Positions 6,541-13,755 of a stretch of DNA of 49,538 bases are shown here, in pieces. Numbering within the stretch: the first letter of the stretch is position 1; each line of letters opens with the position of its first letter. The DNA comes from a virus: the IMG/VR virus record IMGVR_UViG_3300023273_000596, positions 1 to 49,538 of that record; one strand, written 5' to 3'. Below the pieces are notes generated by a model. That model did no database searches and was not told the origin of the DNA. It worked only from the letters and a program-made list of their open reading frames with translations. The position numbers and the translations under genes were made by a program.

Positions 6541-6610
6541 ATATAAGTATATAGAGAGTTTACCCTAAAGTACATACAGAAATTCATTAAAATAATCTAC
6601 GTAAAACTGC

Positions 6611-7543
6611 ATGAGATTAACTATACAGCCTGGTGTTAAATTTGTGTTTCCAAGCGATACCGCTGACGCAAACCGATTAGAACAAGAGTTCAATTATTTT
6701 ACCACTGCCATGAAGACATTCCATAACATAGAATTGGAATTCCACCCAGAAAGTTCTATTGGTTGGCTGCCTCCATATTATGTGGCTGGAGATCCAGACT
6801 GGCTTTCTAATCAATATTACAGAGACCAGTTGCGTGTGCATTACAGACATAGCAGGCGTATTATCTTATGGGATATAGGGTACCCAGAAGTAGACTACAG
6901 TCAAGTTAATAACGTGTTTTACGATAAAGAACTTTGTATTGTTACTGACAAATTAATAGTTCCAGAAATTAAAACCATACATTACGACTGGTGCTGGAAT
7001 CATTTTAAGTACTACGCTACGCAAGATGTACGGGATACCAGATCATTTTGGAACTATAAAGATTATCATATGCCTATGTTATTGTCCGAAAAAAATATAC
7101 ATGACATAATTAGGTATGATGGTGAACATGAACAACTTAGAGAAGTATTATTCACAGACCACAACGGTCAAATAACTGATGAAGATGACTTTATACATAC
7201 TGCTGTCAGTGTTGTGCATGAGCCACAGTTAGGTGTTAAGACATACTTTGCACTTAGTAGGGGACATCTTGTAACTTTATATAGTGCACCAAACCAAATA
7301 CAGAGACTGGGAGAAAAAGGTTTCTGGCTAAGCGATCTCTTCGACTACAGTTATGATAAGGAACCTGACGATTTTAAAAGACTAGAAATGTTTGTTGATA
7401 GTCTACGTAAATTTAGAGCTGGTATACACAAAGGATCGTTACATAACTTCTATTTAGACAACTTATCTAAGTTACGTGATAATCAGAAACTATTCTTTGA
7501 TGCCGACTATGATAAAAGTATCGAAGTGTTATTTAAAACCTAA
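6611..7543 (+). CDS. Hypothetical protein, possible glycosyltransferase relative
   Basis: A 310-residue soluble protein on the plus strand. No catalytic motif is certain. Its C-terminal half (VVHEPQLGVKTYFALSRGHLV, then the segment with GEKGFWLSDLFDYSYD and KRLEMFVDSLRKF) follows the layout of the 401-aa protein at 42109-43314 (ETHF, TEKTFKPI, GYKTFGNW, DYDRVVND), so the two may be distant relatives. That layout resembles GT-B glycosyltransferase C-terminal domains, but the TEK motif is replaced by LSR here. No clear Shine-Dalgarno sequence precedes the ATG. It overlaps the convergent gene at 7533 by 11 bases and is one of four plus-strand islands. Confidence 0.7.
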   Translation: MRLTIQPGVKFVFPSDTADANRLEQEFNYFTTAMKTFHNIELEFHPESSIGWLPPYYVAGDPDWLSNQYYRDQLRVHYRHSRRIILWDIGYPEVDYSQVNNVFYDKELCIVTDKLIVPEIKTIHYDWCWNHFKYYATQDVRDTRSFWNYKDYHMPMLLSEKNIHDIIRYDGEHEQLREVLFTDHNGQITDEDDFIHTAVSVVHEPQLGVKTYFALSRGHLVTLYSAPNQIQRLGEKGFWLSDLFDYSYDKEPDDFKRLEMFVDSLRKFRAGIHKGSLHNFYLDNLSKLRDNQKLFFDADYDKSIEVLFKT

Positions 7544-7901
7544 GCCCTAGTCCTATGCTAAGGTTGTTTACTGACGCCGCACCATTAACTACAAATCTAG
7601 CAGTTAGATACCAGGCTCTATGTTCCTCATTAGTAAGATAGTCTGTAATATAATAATGAGAGATGTAGTTTACTAGAAAAAATAAATCTACAGTATCCTT
7701 GTCTGGACGATCTCCTAGTAAAGGATTGTGTTCTTTAAATCCTTCATCATAGCGACTAGCCATGTCCCGTGTGGTTAAATGATCTACAGCGATTAATGCC
7801 GTAGTAGTCCAGAACATTTCCTTATCCCACTTATCCCAGTCTTTATACTCTGCCTGAGCCAGTAAAGGAAAGCATAATAGTGCTAGTAAAAGTTTTTTCA
7901 T
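7533..7901 (-). CDS. Exported/membrane protein, 122 aa
   Basis: Residues 1-17 form a signal peptide (MKKLLLALLCFPLLAQA). The remainder has hydrophobic stretches (FWTTTALIAVD; DLFFLVNYISHYYITDYL) and ends in NLSIGLGLRF, an aromatic terminus seen in some outer-membrane proteins. The segment DHLTTRDMASRYDEGFKEHNPLLG resembles small membrane proteins found in several phages, but I cannot assign a function. It is divergent from the PiT-like gene, with 73 bases between them. Confidence 0.75.
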   Translation of the reverse strand: MKKLLLALLCFPLLAQAEYKDWDKWDKEMFWTTTALIAVDHLTTRDMASRYDEGFKEHNPLLGDRPDKDTVDLFFLVNYISHYYITDYLTNEEHRAWYLTARFVVNGAASVNNLSIGLGLRF

Positions 7902-7974
7902 TGTATTACTTATTTGTAATATTACTGTAACACAGATAACATTAAATAAAAGTGGTTAGAGGAGATCAATTACA

Positions 7975-8934
7975 ATGGATGCACTAACGCTGTGGACTCT
8001 AGTAGGCTTTTTATTAGCCGCTTATTCTGTAATAGCAAACGACTCAGTTCAAACACTGGGTACCTGGATTGCTAGTAATAACGAAAGATTCAATTGGAAA
8101 ACCATGTGGGCCGCCGCTAGTGCGGTTTTATTATGGGCATTGTGGTATGGTTGGTATACTAACGGTGGTGACATCAGTTATGGCAGACTAAACAAAATAC
8201 CCTGGCAAGAAATACAATGGTATCATGCTATGGCACCAGGTGTGCTGTTGTTGATGACACGTATTGGTGTGCCAGTATCAACCAGTTTCCTAGTATTAAG
8301 TGCGTTTGCAAGTACATTTGTGTTGGAAAAGATGCTGATGAAAAGCATCATGGGATATGCTGTAGCCGCAGTAGCCGCTTATGCAATATGGATTGTTGTT
8401 ACTAAGTTGCTAGACGAAACCAAACCAGTACCAGACAATCAAAAAGCATGTTGGCGTGTAGCACAATGGATAGCAACTGGCTTTTTATGGTGGACATGGT
8501 TAAGTCATGACATGGCAAACATTGCTGTGTTCCTGCCAAGACAAGTTCCAGTAGACTTGATGATATTAATTAGTGTTGTGTTTATTGTGGGACTAGGTTG
8601 GATGTTTAAGGAACGTGGTGGTCGGATACAAACCATTGTGTTAGAAAAACATAATACTAGATATGTAAGGTCGGCTACACTAATCGACCTTTTTTATTGG
8701 CTAGTACTTTGGTTCTTTAAGGAACTAAATGACATACCAATGTCAACTACTTGGGTGTTTGTTGGTTTGCTATGCGGACGTGAACTTGCAAGAGCAACGG
8801 TGATAGGCAATGGTACGTTTAAGGGAGTGTTCCCATTGGTTGCAAAAGACTTTGTAAAGATGATGGTAGGCTTAGGTGCTAGTGTTGGTATTGTACTAGC
8901 AATACACCAAATAATAATTCCTAACGGACTTTAG
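7975..8934 (+). CDS. PiT-family inorganic phosphate (or sulfate) permease-like transporter
   Basis: A 319-residue polytopic membrane protein with the duplicated signature of the PiT/PHO4 family. ANDSVQTLG (21-29) and SHDMANIAVF (177-186) match the paired GANDVANAFG-type motifs. PVSTSFLVLSAF (100-111) and PMSTTWVFVGLLCG (255-268) match the paired PVSTTHTLVGAILG-type motifs. The two halves are internal repeats of the expected inverted topology. PiT proteins import phosphate with a proton or sodium ion; a sulfate permease is an alternative. A phage copy could supply phosphate for DNA synthesis in a phosphate-poor sea. A GAGGAG ribosome-binding site precedes the ATG. A weak TTGTAA-17-TAACAT promoter lies at 7914-7942. 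Confidence 0.75.
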   Translation: MDALTLWTLVGFLLAAYSVIANDSVQTLGTWIASNNERFNWKTMWAAASAVLLWALWYGWYTNGGDISYGRLNKIPWQEIQWYHAMAPGVLLLMTRIGVPVSTSFLVLSAFASTFVLEKMLMKSIMGYAVAAVAAYAIWIVVTKLLDETKPVPDNQKACWRVAQWIATGFLWWTWLSHDMANIAVFLPRQVPVDLMILISVVFIVGLGWMFKERGGRIQTIVLEKHNTRYVRSATLIDLFYWLVLWFFKELNDIPMSTTWVFVGLLCGRELARATVIGNGTFKGVFPLVAKDFVKMMVGLGASVGIVLAIHQIIIPNGL

Positions 8935-9314
8935 TCTTCTTTAGGTTCTTCAGGAGTGCTACGGTCTGTTTGCTCGTAGTACTCCTTGTACTTTGCAATG
9001 ATAAGTCTTTGCTCTCTAATCATCGCTAATAGTTGTTGCATGGTAACTGCAAGTGTCTTATAGCCAGTGTCATCTAGAGCATAGAACGCAATAAAATCGT
9101 CAGGATTTTTCTTACGCTCGTTAATTAACTCGTCTATGTTTGCTTCTGTAACAATAATCCAGTCTGCATTCTTTAAACGTAGCGGAGCAGGTTGCTCTAA
9201 GTTAAGAGGTGTACGCTCTACCAGTTTTGTCTTAATAACGATCTCTGGCTCACGCTTACTAAACATCGAACATCCTGTAAGGACCACTAAGGATAAAATT
9301 ACTAGATATCTCAT
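8931..9314 (-). CDS. Outer-membrane lipoprotein, probable o-spanin
   Basis: Residues 1-15 are a lipoprotein signal with lipobox LTGC (Cys15). The mature part is 112 residues, charged and helical at the end (QQLLAMIREQRLIIAKYKEYYEQ). The gene overlaps the 3' end of the membrane-anchored coiled-coil gene at 9311-9808 by four bases, the arrangement expected of an Rz/Rz1-type spanin pair. Spanins fuse inner and outer membranes in the last step of lysis. It is long for an Rz1, so another envelope role is possible. Confidence 0.65.
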   Translation of the reverse strand: MRYLVILSLVVLTGCSMFSKREPEIVIKTKLVERTPLNLEQPAPLRLKNADWIIVTEANIDELINERKKNPDDFIAFYALDDTGYKTLAVTMQQLLAMIREQRLIIAKYKEYYEQTDRSTPEEPKED

Positions 9315-9808
9315 GGCTTCTCCTTAGGTACGTAGTTAGGGTTTGCTAAGTCTGGACATTCATTATTTGCTTCGCTTTTCTTAGTAGCCGCTATCTCATC
9401 TGGTGTAAGTGGACTGCCACTTGCGATCTCTAAACAGCGCATTACATTCTTACTGGCGTTGTTAATAATCTTGGTGACCATTTTAGTTTTACGAACTGCG
9501 GCTTTGTTTATGTCACGTTGCTTGCCAGTTGCTTCGTTTACTTTGTTAAGACGGTCGTTTAAATCAGCAATACTTTTATCGCTGGCTTTTTTACTTGCCT
9601 CAAGCTCTTTGCTAATTTCTTTTTGCAGAGCGATATCCTTCTCTTTTACTGCTAACAGTTGTTTTTGCTCTTCTACTGTTTGCTCGAGAAGTTTCTGATT
9701 TATTCTGGAGGTTTCTAAGTCTGAACGTAAGTTCTTAACATATAACGCTCCGCCGCCAACTGCGGCAACGATTGCTATGATTATTCCTACTTTAATTGAT
9801 GTAAACAT
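9311..9808 (-). CDS. Membrane-anchored coiled-coil protein, probable i-spanin
   Basis: Residues 7-25 form a single N-terminal transmembrane helix (VGIIIAIVAAVGGGALYV). Residues about 28-120 are a long coiled coil rich in Lys, Glu and Gln. The end MRCLEIASGSPLTPDEI resembles the C-terminal region of Rz-type i-spanins, which often have RCLELASG-like text. It would cross the periplasm and meet the lipoprotein encoded immediately downstream. A TAAATAC late-type box ends five bases before its ATG with no ribosome-binding site, so it is probably expressed late as a leaderless message. Confidence 0.75.
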   Translation of the reverse strand: MFTSIKVGIIIAIVAAVGGGALYVKNLRSDLETSRINQKLLEQTVEEQKQLLAVKEKDIALQKEISKELEASKKASDKSIADLNDRLNKVNEATGKQRDINKAAVRKTKMVTKIINNASKNVMRCLEIASGSPLTPDEIAATKKSEANNECPDLANPNYVPKEKP

Positions 9809-9813
9809 AAAAG

Positions 9814-9819
9814 TATTTA
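9814..9819 (-). promoter_or_regulatory. TAAATA late-promoter-like box before the i-spanin gene
   Basis: TAAATAC with the TAAATA ending five bases before the ATG at 9808 (pattern TAAATAC-TTTT-ATG). Confidence 0.6.
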
Positions 9820-9822
9820 GTT

Positions 9823-10809
9823 TTAGTTGGGATATGGGCTTCCTAGTAAATCTGCATATCTCTGCGCTTCATCTGATAGTTTGTTTAATTCGTACTTACC
9901 ACAGAACTTAAGGAATTTTGCGCCTACCATACTTACAGACTTCACTTCGCTTGCTTCAGCAATAGTTTCTGCTATCTTTTGTTTAATGTCATCTGGTTGC
10001 GCAGTCAAGTCAATAAGTGTTACATTACGGTTGTAGTCGTCCAACACCCTGTGTTCTTCACCGTTGTGGTCTGTCCAACGTTGTAACATCATGTTATTCC
10101 AGTTGAAGCCTTTCTTGTCTTTGTCCTCAAATGCTTCTAACAAACCAATCTTATTCTTACTGCCTTTTTTACGCACACCAGGATATGCTGAAAACACGTT
10201 ATCACTTGTGTCACCACGCATACACTTCTCGAACAACATCCACTTAGGGTTAACTTCTTTAGGCTCTTTAGTTTTCTTATCTATAACTAAATCACCTTTC
10301 TTATCGTATACACCTTCAGTAGTCCAAAGCTGATCTGTAATACCGTTGTACTGATTTACGTTTTCTGATAGTAGTTGTTGAAAGTCTGTGTCACTGGAAA
10401 CAATAGTATGATGGTCACCGGGGTGTGCTTGTACCCATCCAGCAATTAAGTCATCTGCTTCTAGTTCCGGATGTCGCATAACAGTACAGTTAGACTTTTC
10501 TGTGAGGAATGTTTTGATATCATCAAATGTATCCCAGAACAGTTGATCTTCTTCTGCCTCTGCTTCTGTTAAAGCATCACGTGCCGCTTGTCTATTCTTT
10601 TTGTATGGCTCGTAAAAGTCTTTACGCCAACTTCTACCTTCTAGACAAATTACTACATGTCCAGCGGCTTGGTCTCTCCAGGCTTTGGCAATACTAGCTA
10701 ATGTTAGGTGTACTGCAAAGCCTAGTTTGGTCCATTGATCTGACCCACGATGTGCAATATGGCGGGCTCTAAAGAAAGTATTTGCTAAGTCGACTATTAA
10801 GTATCTCAT
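9823..10809 (-). CDS. rnh: 5'-3' exonuclease / RNase H (T4 Rnh-like, FEN family)
   Basis: This 328-residue protein has the acidic motifs of the FEN/T4 RNase H family in order: D7 (YLIVDLAN), the ELEADDLI cluster, SSDTDFQQL and RGDTSDNV. These ligate two metal ions that cut RNA primers and flaps from the 5' end during lagging-strand synthesis. The length is close to T4 RNase H. The ATG at 10809 must be right because D7 follows it directly. The TATAAT of a perfect promoter ends seven bases before that ATG, so the message is probably leaderless. Confidence 0.9.
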   Translation of the reverse strand: MRYLIVDLANTFFRARHIAHRGSDQWTKLGFAVHLTLASIAKAWRDQAAGHVVICLEGRSWRKDFYEPYKKNRQAARDALTEAEAEEDQLFWDTFDDIKTFLTEKSNCTVMRHPELEADDLIAGWVQAHPGDHHTIVSSDTDFQQLLSENVNQYNGITDQLWTTEGVYDKKGDLVIDKKTKEPKEVNPKWMLFEKCMRGDTSDNVFSAYPGVRKKGSKNKIGLLEAFEDKDKKGFNWNNMMLQRWTDHNGEEHRVLDDYNRNVTLIDLTAQPDDIKQKIAETIAEASEVKSVSMVGAKFLKFCGKYELNKLSDEAQRYADLLGSPYPN

Positions 10810-10826
10810 AGCCTATATTATAGGCT
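10810..10826. promoter_or_regulatory. Inverted repeat across the -10 box of the exonuclease promoter
   Basis: AGCCTAT/ATAGGCT, 7-bp perfect arms with a 3-base centre. It spans the TATAAT box and the bases up to the start codon. Its place suits a repressor operator, or an mRNA hairpin hiding nothing but the 5' end. Confidence 0.5.
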
Positions 10827-11553
10827 CACTCAGTACTTTTGTCAAGTGTGGTAATAAATGATGTGCCCATGCTTGATGCCCATCTGCCATGTAATGTCCG
10901 CCGCCTGCTTCAGAGGCTGGACTTGGCCTTACCTTAAATCCTTTTGTGTTCAATAGGTTAAAATATGTTCGAGATTCTGTGTAAGGATCTACGTAGTTAT
11001 TGCCCCAGTCTTTACGGTCATTAATTAAACTAAATGATATATGACTATTAAAAAACAAGTGTTTAATATTTTGTTCATTTAGTTCACAATGTAAGTCCCA
11101 GACTTTTTGGTGCCATTTTTGCTGATGTGCATACCAGTTAGTGGCTGTATCTATAATCCATTGTTTATATTTTAACTGCAATGGTTCAGGGAGTCTGTCT
11201 AAACCACTGCTATTAACTTGGTAATATTCGCCTTCGTGTAGCCATTCTTCACGTTCCCAGGTAGTCCAACCTATTAACACAAATACATCTTCATTGACTT
11301 GCTTCTTATAGTGTCCTTTGAGGAACTCCTGAGTTGTCCTTAGTATACGATCATTACTGGCGGCACTTTCTGCATCACAGTATAGTCTTGCTTGTAATAA
11401 CTTGGCTAGTACAGCACTAAAACTAACTGCTAAATTTTCTGGATGTGGTTTACGTTTTAGGTAAAAGTATCTTGAATCATCTTCAGCAAAACAGGCAGTA
11501 TTTAAAGCCTCACCTGCCGCCACATGGCTACAACCGTTTGTGTATAATATCAT
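10813..11553 (-). CDS. SGNH-like hydrolase family protein, 246 aa
   Basis: Begins ILYTNGCSHVAAGE, like the GDS/S block of SGNH hydrolases with GCSH in place of GDS. It contains SAASNDRILR near residue 65 (block-III-like Asn) and ends with ADGHQAWAHHL, which supplies a D-x-H pair as in block V. Proteins of this form occur in T4-like marine phages without known role. An esterase or acetyl-transferase acting on glycans is plausible. Its start overlaps the 66-aa gene by four or fewer bases and it is followed by the exonuclease promoter within its last codons. Confidence 0.6.
   Translation of the reverse strand: MILYTNGCSHVAAGEALNTACFAEDDSRYFYLKRKPHPENLAVSFSAVLAKLLQARLYCDAESAASNDRILRTTQEFLKGHYKKQVNEDVFVLIGWTTWEREEWLHEGEYYQVNSSGLDRLPEPLQLKYKQWIIDTATNWYAHQQKWHQKVWDLHCELNEQNIKHLFFNSHISFSLINDRKDWGNNYVDPYTESRTYFNLLNTKGFKVRPSPASEAGGGHYMADGHQAWAHHLLPHLTKVLSEPII
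10817..10845 (-). promoter_or_regulatory. Perfect consensus sigma70 promoter for the exonuclease gene
   Basis: TTGACA (10840-10845), 17-base spacer, TATAAT (10817-10822). The -10 box ends seven bases before the ATG at 10809, so the transcript should start at or next to the start codon. Confidence 0.85.
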
Positions 11554-11750
11554 TTTTTAATTATTGTAAAAATGTTTGCGTATTCGTAACCGTCTTTGTT
11601 ACCAGCGAAACGTGGTGTGTACCTTACATATCTACGATAACACTTCTTCCAAAAAATACGTGCACCATCTATTGTTCGCACTGGGTACCATGCAAACCAT
11701 GTGTCCCATTTACCTGTTTCTGTCACATAGTATTTAGGTACCATGCCCAT
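11550..11750 (-). CDS. Hypothetical basic aromatic-rich protein, 66 aa
   Basis: Starts MGMVPKYYVTETGKW and is rich in Tyr, Trp, Arg and Lys (FWKKCYRRYVRYTPRF). I start at the ATG at 11750, two bases after the upstream stop, with GGAAGGA ahead of it. A GTG nine codons earlier is possible but lies inside the neighbour's last codons. No family is recognised. It is in a tight run with queE and the 122-aa gene. Confidence 0.7.
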   Translation of the reverse strand: MGMVPKYYVTETGKWDTWFAWYPVRTIDGARIFWKKCYRRYVRYTPRFAGNKDGYEYANIFTIIKK

Positions 11751-11751
11751 G

Positions 11752-12120
11752 TTAATTGTATTCTGTCCTTCCGCCACCTAAGTCTTTTTTGTTTACTCGG
11801 TCGCCAGTGTTGTTTGCATCATACTGTTGATAAGTTTCTAGTACAACATGTCTACACACATCTTGGAACCAGTTGTCAACAATATCCTCGTCTGTTTTAC
11901 CTTGATATCCCGACTTAACAAGTTTTGCAACAAAGTAGTCATTCCAGTCCAGTTCAAAACTGCCGTTACCCGGATTTTCAGGATCAAGTTCTACTTGTAA
12001 TACGTTTACCCAAGGTTCTTTCTTATCCGTTGCTATGTCTTTTTCAGACTTCTTAGACTTGCGTTGCTTAGGTTTAGGTTCTTCTTTCTTTTTAAATACG
12101 TTTTTAATTTTATCAAACAT
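11752..12120 (-). CDS. Conserved T4-like phage protein, 122 aa, function unknown
   Basis: The N-terminus is a lysine-rich tail (MFDKIKNVFKKKEEPKPKQ) followed by a folded domain with WVNVLQVELDPENPGNGSFELDW and a helical end (VDNWFQDVCRHVVLETYQQY). I recall near-identical small proteins in marine T4-like phages, always unnamed. The start at 12120 overlaps the queE stop as TGATG, so translation is coupled; an ATG four codons earlier is less likely. Confidence 0.8.
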   Translation of the reverse strand: MFDKIKNVFKKKEEPKPKQRKSKKSEKDIATDKKEPWVNVLQVELDPENPGNGSFELDWNDYFVAKLVKSGYQGKTDEDIVDNWFQDVCRHVVLETYQQYDANNTGDRVNKKDLGGGRTEYN

Positions 12121-12995
12121 CAAGTACTCCAACTGTTACCCCAGATGTCTACATGCAATCTAGGACTGTATCTGTAACCCTTACTTAGTGCATATTCGGC
12201 TACTCGTTTGTTATTTTGGTTGTATGCTTCTGCTACCCCACCAACAGGCATGATATAGACGTTGCCATTTACTCCTGCTTTACGGTATGCATTAACTGCT
12301 TCGTCTACTTCAGCCATATGTTGATCGTTCTCTACTACAAACTTTAGGTATGTATTGCCGATCCAGGAATACTCTGCAACAACATCTGGCAGTATAGCGT
12401 CCTCCCACGCTTCACCACTAGCACTTAGTTTAGGGCTAACACTAAATGTTATGTTATGATAGTTGTGATTGTTTTCTTTCCATTTGTGGAAGAAGATTTT
12501 AAAGTCATCGTGTAATCTCTGTGTACCATTTGTTTCGAACGTAATGTTCTTCAAGTTACGCATTTGATCATGTTCTAGTAATTCGGAATATATACGTTGC
12601 CATCCTAACAGTGGTTCGCCACCAGTAACTACTAAGTGTATGTCGCTACCGTTGTCTTGTTGCCATGTATTATTAGGGATTAAATCTGTTAACTTGCCAA
12701 CAAGTGTGTCTATGTCGTATGTTGGCGAATACTTTTTAAACTTTGGATGCCAACTTGCATAACTGTCGCAACCTGTTGTAACTAGTGGCAAGTCTTCTAA
12801 CTTCTTATACTTGTCTGGATCTTGCTCTACTAACTTAATTATTTTGTTAACTTCGTCTGTCTTTTCACCTTTGGGAAGCCCAAAGCCTGGACATTCAAAG
12901 TTGCAACCAAACAGTCTTAGGAATACACTGGGTACTCCAGTAAATCTACCTTCACCTTGTAGACTGTAAAATATCTCACTTACTTTAAATTTCAT
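12120..12995 (-). CDS. queE: 7-carboxy-7-deazaguanine synthase-like radical SAM enzyme
   Basis: Begins SEIFYSLQGEGRFTGVPSVFLRL, the QueE signature. C31 and C35 lie in GCNFEC. The third cluster cysteine appears to be C76 in GCDSYASW, which mirrors the usual CDTxYxW, so about 40 residues are inserted between the second and third cysteines. VVTGGEPLL is the SAM-binding GGE motif; ITFETNGT and FSVSPKLSASGE follow as in the family. QueE converts 6-carboxytetrahydropterin to 7-carboxy-7-deazaguanine, the third step toward preQ0. FolE, a QueD-like protein and a DpdA-like transglycosylase are also encoded here. A GAGGA ribosome-binding site and a TAAATAC late box lie upstream. Confidence 0.9.
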   Translation of the reverse strand: MKFKVSEIFYSLQGEGRFTGVPSVFLRLFGCNFECPGFGLPKGEKTDEVNKIIKLVEQDPDKYKKLEDLPLVTTGCDSYASWHPKFKKYSPTYDIDTLVGKLTDLIPNNTWQQDNGSDIHLVVTGGEPLLGWQRIYSELLEHDQMRNLKNITFETNGTQRLHDDFKIFFHKWKENNHNYHNITFSVSPKLSASGEAWEDAILPDVVAEYSWIGNTYLKFVVENDQHMAEVDEAVNAYRKAGVNGNVYIMPVGGVAEAYNQNNKRVAEYALSKGYRYSPRLHVDIWGNSWST

Positions 12996-13010
12996 TGTAT
13001 CCTCTAATTG

Positions 13011-13016
13011 TATTTA
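13011..13016 (-). promoter_or_regulatory. TAAATA late-promoter-like box upstream of queE
   Basis: TAAATAC on the minus strand, 15 bases before the queE ATG, with GAGGA between. Confidence 0.5.
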
Positions 13017-13033
13017 GACTACCTGTAATGCGG

Positions 13034-13039
13034 TAAATA
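13034..13039 (+). promoter_or_regulatory. TAAATA late-promoter-like box before the plus-strand 2OG oxygenase
   Basis: TAAATA ends five bases before the GTG at 13045, the same geometry as on minus-strand genes, and no Shine-Dalgarno sequence is present. Confidence 0.5.
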
Positions 13040-13044
13040 GTTTT

Positions 13045-13755
13045 GTGACAGAACTTGAAACATTTATTTCCAGTAACTCTGAGTGTACATTTGACACCAG
13101 TCAACTTCCTGCTGATGCCGATTACGAATGGATTGTTACTGAAAGTAACCTTCCTTATGTTCCTCTTTACATACCTGCACAGTGGCCAATGCTTGCTACT
13201 GAAGCCGAACGTGCTACTTATCACGAACATAGGGATAATAACAGTAGCGGTTGGTCCAGTGTTTGTATTCATGGTATTAGTCAGAGCCATACGGATCATT
13301 ATGAAGTATATACGGAATATAGGAACTTGTCAAGTAGAAATGTGCCATATGACTGGACAGACATAGATGCTCCTTATACAAAGTTTTGGCTACAAGAGTA
13401 TTTTCCATATGATGTTTATCATCGTGTTCGTTTTATGAAAGTTAAACCCGGTGGATACATTTTACCACACACTGATGGTAACCAATATAGTTTAAATGCT
13501 GTAAACATAGGTATTTGGAATCCTAACGGATGTAAACTTGTAGTTAAAGATCGAGGCACCGTGCCGTTTAATCACACTGGCAGTGTATTTCTTTTTGCTA
13601 ATAACTTTGAGCATGCTGTTTTTAATGATTCCGAACAAGATAGATATCATATGATTATACATGGTTACCCTGACGATTATAGAGTAAGTGAACGCTTTCG
13701 TAAACTAGTCGTTGAAGGTTACAGGTCCTTGTTGCCAGGGATCCATCAAGTCTAA
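13045..13755 (+). CDS. Aspartyl/asparaginyl beta-hydroxylase-like 2OG-Fe(II) oxygenase
   Basis: A 236-residue cupin-fold protein. The iron site is likely H-T-D in GGYILPHTDGN together with the later His in FEHAVFNDS. The segment VRFMKVKPGGYILPH and the DRYHMIIHG strand match aspartyl/asparaginyl hydroxylase-like proteins, which hydroxylate protein side chains using 2-oxoglutarate and oxygen. The target is unknown. The start is GTG with a TAAATA box five bases ahead. It is on the plus strand and its end overlaps the convergent gene at 13705 by 51 bases. Confidence 0.72.
   Translation: MTELETFISSNSECTFDTSQLPADADYEWIVTESNLPYVPLYIPAQWPMLATEAERATYHEHRDNNSSGWSSVCIHGISQSHTDHYEVYTEYRNLSSRNVPYDWTDIDAPYTKFWLQEYFPYDVYHRVRFMKVKPGGYILPHTDGNQYSLNAVNIGIWNPNGCKLVVKDRGTVPFNHTGSVFLFANNFEHAVFNDSEQDRYHMIIHGYPDDYRVSERFRKLVVEGYRSLLPGIHQV

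Noticed and set aside
11751-11777. GTG start for the 66-aa gene
   Set aside because: It would overlap the upstream gene's last nine codons; the ATG two bases after the stop with GGAAGGA ahead is better.
12985-13299. 104-codon minus-strand ORF opposite the 2OG oxygenase
   Set aside because: It is the complement of a protein with a clear HxD iron site, so it is a shadow.
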